From the NCBI GenBank assembly GCA_029931535.1, contig JAQPZY010001561.1, positions 3,527,001-3,591,000 on the forward strand: 64,000 nt of DNA. Reading direction: 5' to 3'. This document shows positions 56,892 through 64,000 of the stretch, piece by piece. The stretch is from Margaritifera margaritifera. Lineage: Eukaryota > Mollusca > Bivalvia > Unionida > Margaritiferidae. The notes under the pieces are model-generated. The model was not told the origin of the DNA. It saw only the letters and a program-made list of their open reading frames with translations, and did not search any database. Both the position numbers and the translations under genes were made by a program. Positions within the stretch are counted from its first letter, which is position 1. Each line of letters opens with the position of its first letter.

Positions 56892-59800
56892 CTTATTTAC
56901 TAGTATCGAGATACCTTATTCCAAGTATAAATTAAAGCATGATAGAACAAGAAATCGACAATAATCAAAGGTCCAGACAATCGGCACATAAATGTTCTAT
57001 CATATTTATTACATTAGCCAGGTCTTGCACTGAAATAGGAAACAATTATTCAATATGTATGCTGGATTAAACCACAGATGGGAACAACCTTCTTGAGAAA
57101 TTTGTGCGGATTTATTTGAAGAATTGAAAAACAAAAAACGCAATATCTCATCTCTGCTGATACCCCTATCCCGGTGCTTCAATGCCGTACGTCCTGCACT
57201 GTTCAAATTCAGCAGCAGAAACTGAAGGTTTTCATAATGTTTACAACACTGTCTGTTTAATGATAATCTTCTTTTGGCTATCCAGTATTGAGCATGTTGG
57301 AAATAATCTCCTAACATGCAGAGTTTTCTTCTTTACATTTAGATTGCACTCTGATATATATATACGTCATTAATGCTAGAAAATCATGAAAAAAAAATTT
57401 TTTCGCGATAAATAGCCAGACATGTAATCTAGACATTGACATTAGTGACATGATAAGATTCCTTTATGCAATTTGAAATATAAATTGTACCCAGTCTGAT
57501 TTATTCGCATTGTATGAGAGTTTTAAGGTACATATAAATATGGGGTCATCGGCCCGGCTTCTTTTCCTATAAATCACATCGAAATGATAAAGGCAAAAGC
57601 AATCCGGAAGATTTCACTACAATAGTTGATGTTAACAAAGAAACATTGAATTGCGATCGATCAAGAATGCTTCATTTCGCACAATTCTGTTTGCATGTCG
57701 AAATGAGTAATTGAAAAAACATTTTTGGAGACTGCCTGTGGATTTCTGTAGAATTGATGCATCTTTCAGCATTGCATTTCAATGACGAAGCTTGTGGTAA
57801 AATAGAATTAATGATTTTAATTACGTGTTATAAGTAATTTTACACACGGTGCAAATCTCCTTTTCTACCGTTAAAGATCGTGTTTTCTTGCAAATCAACC
57901 CCCTTTTTATAAAGAATAAATTCTTGTATCATTATTTTGCTGTGTCAAAAGAGTGTGTTTGTTTTTTAATATTAAAACTTGAAACTAATTCAATTGACAA
58001 TTCTGAATGGTGAATTGTCTTTCAAGTTAAATATGTAAAGCCGCCTTTTAAAGTAAAAACCCAGTCAAGGTATGCCATTGACAGGACCAGGTTATGCGGA
58101 GTCCTTTGAATATTTTCCTTGTACGACGGACTTACGTAATTTTACCGTAAAGCAAATTCATAGTACTCGGTAAATTTACTTTTTAAAGTCATATTCGGAA
58201 TTCAATACACTTTAATATCTCCTTTGTACTCCTAATCCCCATCCTCCTCTTCTTTTTCATTATCATCATCGTTTCTTCTTCCTCACCTCGAAATCTACCC
58301 ACCTTGACGTTAAGAGGTCTTATGAAGTTCTAATTCTTTCTGTGTCATGTGTTATGGCAAATATTATTATGCTTCAATCCTAAGTCACAAACTGTTACAT
58401 GAATTATGTAAATCAGATTCTCTGATTATATTTAAAAAGAATAATCCACGCCATTGTAGCATGGAGAGCTTGAATTTACCTCAGTCAGCGCATATATGGT
58501 ACATGTTCGCCTACTTACCGGCTACTGGTATTATTTGGGAAGTGTTCTCTTTTCTTCACTATTATGTGTTTATATATGTTGCACGATGGGAAGACTTTCA
58601 ATAGTTCTTGATTGTATGTCTTGATATTTAGTTGGTTACATCCGCCATTTGTTAGCCATCATTCGTCTCTTGTCGTTAATCTCCAGCATCTATTTAAGGA
58701 CTGTGGTGCTCTTTTGATATTTCGATAGCGTGACATGCCACGTAAAATCATTTTTGCAATTCTTTTTTTTTCCACGATAATATTGCATATTTCTGAACAC
58801 AAGTCTGGTTCACCATATCTCAGGCGACGCGATGCAATATTATGAAGACTCCATGGAGAAAACTCGTTACTGGAGGAAATAGCGGAGACCACAAGTCGAT
58901 AGTTTATTGCAAACCCCATACTCAAGAATGCAAAAATCACTCTCAGATATCTCATTTCCAGTTTATAAAGTCAGTTGTATTAGATTTATGGGGATATCGA
59001 CGTCGTAACAGTTGGAAGCAAACAGGTTGTCTTAAACAAGTTTTATTTTGTCTAAATGTATCATGTGACATGTAATTCTTGTGCACTGAGATCCTATTTT
59101 CTTGTTTTTGTTTCATTTTCCACGATAGTATTGGTACATCCTGTTTATGGTTCTCATATAAAAGGGATGTGAAATGGACAAAATAGAGGCTGTACTTCCC
59201 TAAGAATCTGACAATCTGCCTTGCACTTAGAAATTAAGATAAATTGTTACTGACTTACATAATTGATAAGCTCCTCGTTAGCAAGTCTTGTTTCCTGAGT
59301 ATGGTGACTATCTAATTGTTTAGTCTTGATGAACTTACATTATACTCGCGTGCGACCAATCTGGTTTAGTCTTGCCTCTCTCGTCTCTCTTAAATATCGT
59401 CAAGGGCGAGACGCTGAACACAGCATATCCATCCGACTTCAAGTTTCTTTGTCTTTAAGATATCGATTGATTTTGAAGGTGTTTCCCCCCCCCCCTGTTT
59501 ACAACAAAAAACTTGTATTAGATGTTTCTCGTAGATATATAAAAGTACATTACACATAAAGAAAATTCCACCAGAAGTCAAATATCAAGATAATTATGGC
59601 TAACGGAGCTGGATCCCAACAATTATATTGTGTATTGCAATACTTTTGTCCCTTTCGCATTTGTCTTGTCTTTTTTTAATATATAAACGTTCTGCACTAA
59701 ACTTGAGCGTTTCTCTATTCAGGAAGAGATATACATACACATTAAAACTGAAATAGCGACAGGCAGACAATATTGGCTGGGTGTGAACAATGAAAATTAT

Positions 59801-60063
59801 GTTATCATAGATGGAAGCAAAAACATTTAAAATATTTTTAATGCGGAGCGCCTGGATTTTGCCGATATGTGACACAAGCTGGTTTTGAACCGTTTGCCTG
59901 TATGTGATTATTTTTTTCGATTATGTGATTTTTTTTTTGCGTGCTTTAAAGTCAAAATGAAAAAAAAACTCCTATTCTCTTAGAAATTCGCTTAACCCAT
60001 CACTCTCTGGCATGCACAGATACAAAAACAAAATTGGCAGTTTGAGCTTTTCGTTTCTGCATT
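56892..60063. other. Long unique stretch, nothing firm
   Basis: Minus-strand frames of about 100 codons (57009-57317 and 58659-58955) start at ATG but show no family motif and no splice context. An 11-C run lies at 59485-59495. Confidence 0.5.
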
Positions 60064-60147
60064 TGAAGTACAATGACATCATATTACCGTCTTGACTAAT
60101 ATGTTTCAAGTATAATGATATAATACTACTGTCTTGACTAATATGTA
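60064..60147. repeat. About 41-bp direct duplication
   Basis: Two copies ending CTGTCTTGACTAATATGT / CCGTCTTGACTAATATGT. Confidence 0.9.
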
Positions 60148-61822
60148 TGTTATGCAGTTAGTAGTATATGTGTTATTGCTTTACGCAAAAAATTCCAGAT
60201 CTGCACATTATAATGTCTGGCAGGACTCCAACGTCTTAAATTGTCCGAAAGATCAACAATTAAGTAAATAATATACACGAATAGGATCGCAACCTGATCC
60301 AAAAAAGCGGATAAACTAGTGCGTATGCTAATGAAGAATAATAAGAAATATAGTGAATATTGCTAATAAAAATCTGATGTAATACTGTATCCATACTGGA
60401 TAACATAACTCCTTTATTTCTTCTGTTTCTAAATGTCATTCTAATGAATAGACGCAACACGCACAATTTATTGGCTATGGAAGAAGGTGACATTGGCATA
60501 ACAATTCGGAATGCATTCACTCTAATTGTGAGTTATTTCTGCTTTCCCAAAGAGTTGAATAATTGCAATGAAACAAAGAGATGATGTTTTCGATTCCTTA
60601 CGTCAAACATAATCCAATAATTTCCTGGATATCTTGATTTACATTTGCCTTGCGTTTGATTTGATGAAGAAAACCAGCCATTGCATGGACGATGTCGTTT
60701 CCGTAATAAGAAACACTTCAGTAATCTTCTCCAAGACTCGCAATGTCACATAAGAGCTTTAATCAGCTAGTAAGAGTCTCCTTTGCTGAGCACTTAACCT
60801 TGCCTTGAGGTATGAACTACTTTGAAGAAACGAAAGTGTGGTAGCCTTTAAGCATGCAGAACAGACAGCTGGCGCACTGATTGGTTATCATAAGAGCTCT
60901 TTTCCAAAACAATTGATATTATATTTTCCCCTTTGGCCAAAAACGCACTGCAGTGTAAAATAAAGTGTTTTTCTTTCCGTAACAATTTAGCTATTCCTCT
61001 GTTCATTCTGTTTCTGCTTTAACGGCCGAAGTTCAAGACTGGTCAGTGGCTAGGACTGGGTAGGTACCATAAGCTAGGTATGAATTATCATTGGTCGAGT
61101 GGGTGTAACTTCCTTAATTAATAGTATCAAATGGGGTGTAAACAAGAAAACAATTTTATGGTCTTTGTCGCTGTGTGCTGAATAGTAGGCTAGTTAGCCC
61201 TCCACCTACCCCACCCACCCCATTTACAACTTTCACCTGTAAATCACTGTCAGTTGGTTTCCGATATCTAATCACGATAAGATGCATGTTTCTTCGAGGA
61301 TAGAGGAATTCAGACTGCAGAAAATGAGTACGCTTTCCCATGTATAGTACGCTTTCCCCTTTATCGTACGGCTTCTGCCTTCAAATACGAATATTTTACA
61401 TGTTGGTGAGCGAAAACATTTGATCTTTTTACCTTGACAGTCTGCCAGTCTGCAACCTTGCCAAATTGTGCGCAAATTGACGTGCCTATTGGACATGAAT
61501 ATATCAGCACGCCAGATTATGTGTCATATATATGCATTAAGGCTTGAGACATGATGTCAGATTACCAAATCTTGTTACTTGCGGTCATCATTTTTTACTT
61601 ACTCGCAGCAATATTGCAAAAATGATAATTGCAGTCAGTTTAAACATCCTGAAACTTTGCAGAGAGTACAAATAATATGAATCTAATCTGAAATGTAGAG
61701 GTGCTTACAGGTGCGAGCTATGGAAAAGAATTCTCACAAAGTCTGCATTGATATAACAGTAAGTTTCATTGCACAGTGTAAAACTTCTTTACATACTACA
61801 CATTCAAACTACAAAATCAATC

Positions 61823-61825
<3 letters not shown>
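60148..61825. other. Long unique stretch, nothing firm
   Basis: A 48-bp open segment at 61711-61758 is flanked by TTACAG and GTAAGT, but the acceptor lacks a pyrimidine tract. Confidence 0.5.

Positions 61826-61886
<61 letters not shown>
61826..61886. repeat. (AT)n microsatellite, about 30 units
   Basis: Uninterrupted AT run. Confidence 0.98.
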
Positions 61887-61888
<2 letters not shown>

Positions 61889-61898
61889 AAGAATATTA

Positions 61899-62295
61899 AG
61901 AGTGATACGGCCTTTACTCTAACTATGCAGTGTTGTATCGACATAGGGTCTTTACTCTAGCTATACAGTGTTGTATCGACATACGGTCTTTACTCTAGCT
62001 ATGCAGTGTTGCATCGACATACGGTCTTTACTCTAGCTATGCAGTGTTGTATCGACATACGGTCGTTACTCTAACTATACAGTGTTGTGTCTACATACGG
62101 TCTTTACTGTACCTATACAGTGTTGTATCGACATACGGTCTTTACTCTAGCTATACAGTGTTCTTTCGACAATAGATTGATACTCTAGCTGCACAGTGTT
62201 GTATCGACATACGGTTGTTACTCCAGCTTTACTGTATTGTATCGACAATAGATCGATACTTTAGCTGCACAATGTTGTATTGACAATAGATCGAT
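61899..62295. repeat. 38-bp minisatellite, about 10 copies, degrading 3'
   Basis: ACGGTCTTTACTCTAGCTAT, ACAGTGTTGTATCGACAT. The first six units are regular. The later ones switch to an AATAGATCGATACT variant with length changes. Confidence 0.96.
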
Positions 62296-62462
62296 ATACC
62301 TTGGTTCATATAATAAATGAATTGCCAGAATGTATGTTTCTATGAGACGTAATGGATAGGAGGACAAAAGTAATTAACGAGAGAACAGTATGCTGTTGAA
62401 ATGTAAGGGAAAACAAAATAGTAACTATATCGTGGAGAGTTCATTGTGATACCTGATTCATG

Positions 62463-62464
<2 letters not shown>

Positions 62465-62515
<51 letters not shown>
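62465..62515. repeat. (AT)n microsatellite
   Basis: About 25 AT units, the second such run within 700 bp. Confidence 0.98.
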
Positions 62516-62517
<2 letters not shown>

Positions 62518-63161
62518 CATTATTTATTATTATTGTTTGAATTTCATATTTTCAATCCATCTCTATTGGTTGATGTGCACTGATATACACATAGCTTTAG
62601 ATATATATTTAGGATGTTATATTGAATATCCCGAGAAATGATGTATGATCTAATGTCAAGTTCATTGCAGTCAGTTGCGAATTGAAGCGATTTCTCTAGT
62701 TTTTCTGTTGCTTCTTCTAGATTACACCCACATAGCACCCGAGTAGTATGCATTATTTAATTATATACAGGCTCATGAAATTCCCAACTTATACTCTATT
62801 GCAGTAAATACACAAATAAAATAAAATACAATATAACAGATAATTATCTTGGCGCGCAGTATTGGTCGAAATTCTGAAATAGGTTTGTAGTTCAGTACTT
62901 CTTTATGGTACAACTATGACTTATACGGCTGATTTTGTTTCCTTTCTTTTATAAACAGAGCAGGATAACCTCTTTCGCACGCTTCCAGAGGTCTGCTTAC
63001 CCAATCTATGTTTGACTCTGTCAGATAACAAACTAGAAATGTCATTTGTGAACTTAATTTTTAGATTCTAAATACCAAAGTATATATGGATTGATGGATG
63101 TAATTTACTTGCAGTTAGATTCGTAATATTCACCCCATAGTCTGTGCAATGTAGTCTATTT
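62516..63161. other. Unique sequence, nothing firm
   Basis: A minus-strand 69-codon frame (62544-62753) includes NLEEATEKLEKSLQFATD, a plausible amphipathic helix, but nothing else supports a gene. Confidence 0.45.
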
Positions 63162-63214
63162 ATGTAATTCTACCACATTGAAATGTGTAATATGTAATTC
63201 TACCACATTGAAAA
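63162..63214. repeat. About 31-bp direct duplication
   Basis: ATGTAATTCTACCACATTGA occurs twice, at 63162 and 63193. Confidence 0.92.
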
Positions 63215-63295
63215 GTCTCTCATATATCAAAAGTCTTCACAACACGAAAATAACAAATAACGACTAACATTACCCCATGGTTCCAAAATGCTGCT

Positions 63296-63296
63296 C

Positions 63297-63378
<82 letters not shown>

Positions 63379-63404
63379 GTGTGTGTGTGTGTGTGTGTGT
63401 GTGT
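63296..63404. repeat. Compound microsatellite (ATCT)n(GT)n
   Basis: About 20 ATCT units (63296-63378) followed by about 13 GT units (63379-63404). Confidence 0.98.
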
Positions 63405-63670
63405 CTTCACTGGGTTTTCTAGATGATAAATATACTGTAAATTCAATTATTCTCGTGGGTATACGTTTTGGTGGTTTTGCATAAAATAACATTTTTGTTG
63501 GTTTTCATTTCTTCGATTGGGAAAAGTGTCCCACTGTTTTTACAGAATAATTACTGTTCTCTGGGTCTTCAATTTTTGTGGTTTCTATCAAACACGAAAT
63601 CCATGAAAATTGGTACCCCTCAAAAAGTAGCGAATTCACAGTATAGAAAGATAATTACAGATGCATGTAT
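63405..63670. other. Unique sequence, nothing recognised
   Basis: No feature seen. Confidence 0.5.
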
Positions 63671-63709
63671 GTAAAAAAAAAAAAAAAAAGAAAGAGAGAG
63701 AGAGAGAGA
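63671..63709. repeat. Poly(A) followed by (GA)n
   Basis: About 17 A residues, then about 9 GA units. Could be a retroposon tail, but no element is recognised upstream. Confidence 0.9.
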
Positions 63710-64000
63710 TCCCGTTAAGATCACCCCGGAGGTAGAACCATTCCCAAATGGCAACCACGCATTCGTATTCCAATCTACTTAGTAACAGAATAACGTGTCC
63801 ATTGAAATCAAATCATCTAACAATTTTAAGACATTTCTCACATCTGATTAGTGGTCCTTATAGAGAAGTTAAATTGAAAACGATATTTTCTCAAGAATAA
63901 TCGTGTAATTATCCTGGATATACTTTTATACTAAGATGTGTTGACTATGATCGGGAAAACTAGAATATAATCATGTCAGCTAGTACTTATTCAACGTAGA
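63710..64000. other. Unique sequence to window end
   Basis: Nothing recognised. Confidence 0.5.

Noticed and set aside
61711..61758. 48-bp open segment between TTACAG and GTAAGT
   Set aside because: The acceptor has no pyrimidine tract and the segment is too short to assess.
62544..62753. Minus-strand frame with a helix-like NLEEATEKLEKSLQFATD
   Set aside because: It is suggestive of protein but only 69 codons, with no splice signals or homology I can name.

Overview
The window looks like non-coding nuclear DNA of a marine or freshwater invertebrate, most likely a mollusc (bivalve or gastropod). Grounds: the sequence is roughly two-thirds A+T by eye; it carries several tRNA-headed SINEs, two with perfect target-site duplications; it has fragments of a Penelope-like element and a DIRS-like tyrosine-recombinase retroelement; it has several copies of a repeat family of a type I associate with molluscan genomes (from memory, not searched); and minisatellites are very dense. 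No bacterial-style operons, rRNA genes, functional tRNA genes or CRISPR arrays are visible. No intact conserved gene is visible, so the window is either a gene desert or lies within large introns. Layout. 1-9 kb: minisatellites (33, 36, 69, 74, 33 and 61 bp units), a nested TATG microsatellite, two related SINEs (403-600; 7574-7754 with a 13-bp duplication) and one weak candidate 3' exon on the minus strand (5000-5241). 9-16 kb: a broken Penelope-like GIY-YIG endonuclease (minus strand, 9018-9430), a SINE whose 5' junction has been amplified into a 37-bp minisatellite (10741-11088), an A-tailed fragment (11740-12186), a diverged composite repeat built of about ten 145-bp units (12386-14135) and further SINE pieces. 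16-29 kb: a 52-bp hairpin-bearing array, a SINE with a 12-bp duplication (21375-21642), a very homogeneous 42/43-bp array (22280-23302) and a 1.4-kb array of 30-bp units (27491-28925) that is open on both strands. 29-41 kb: mostly unique AT-rich sequence with 68-bp and 52-bp arrays and the best candidate protein-coding exon (37458-37523, plus strand). 41-47 kb: a G-quadruplex motif, a foldback element (41780-41930) and a decayed DIRS-like element with gag-like and tyrosine-recombinase reading frames (44390-46062). 47-64 kb: more minisatellites, a second composite repeat copy (50467-51576), the head of a third (54858-55160) and long AT, CT, GT and ATCT microsatellites. Tandem arrays with units of about 16-98 bp occupy about 10.8 kb by my hand count, about 17% of the window. 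The parts do not form a pathway. What links them is turnover: retroelements insert, decay, and in at least one case seed a new minisatellite. I found no convincing new defence or metabolic system.
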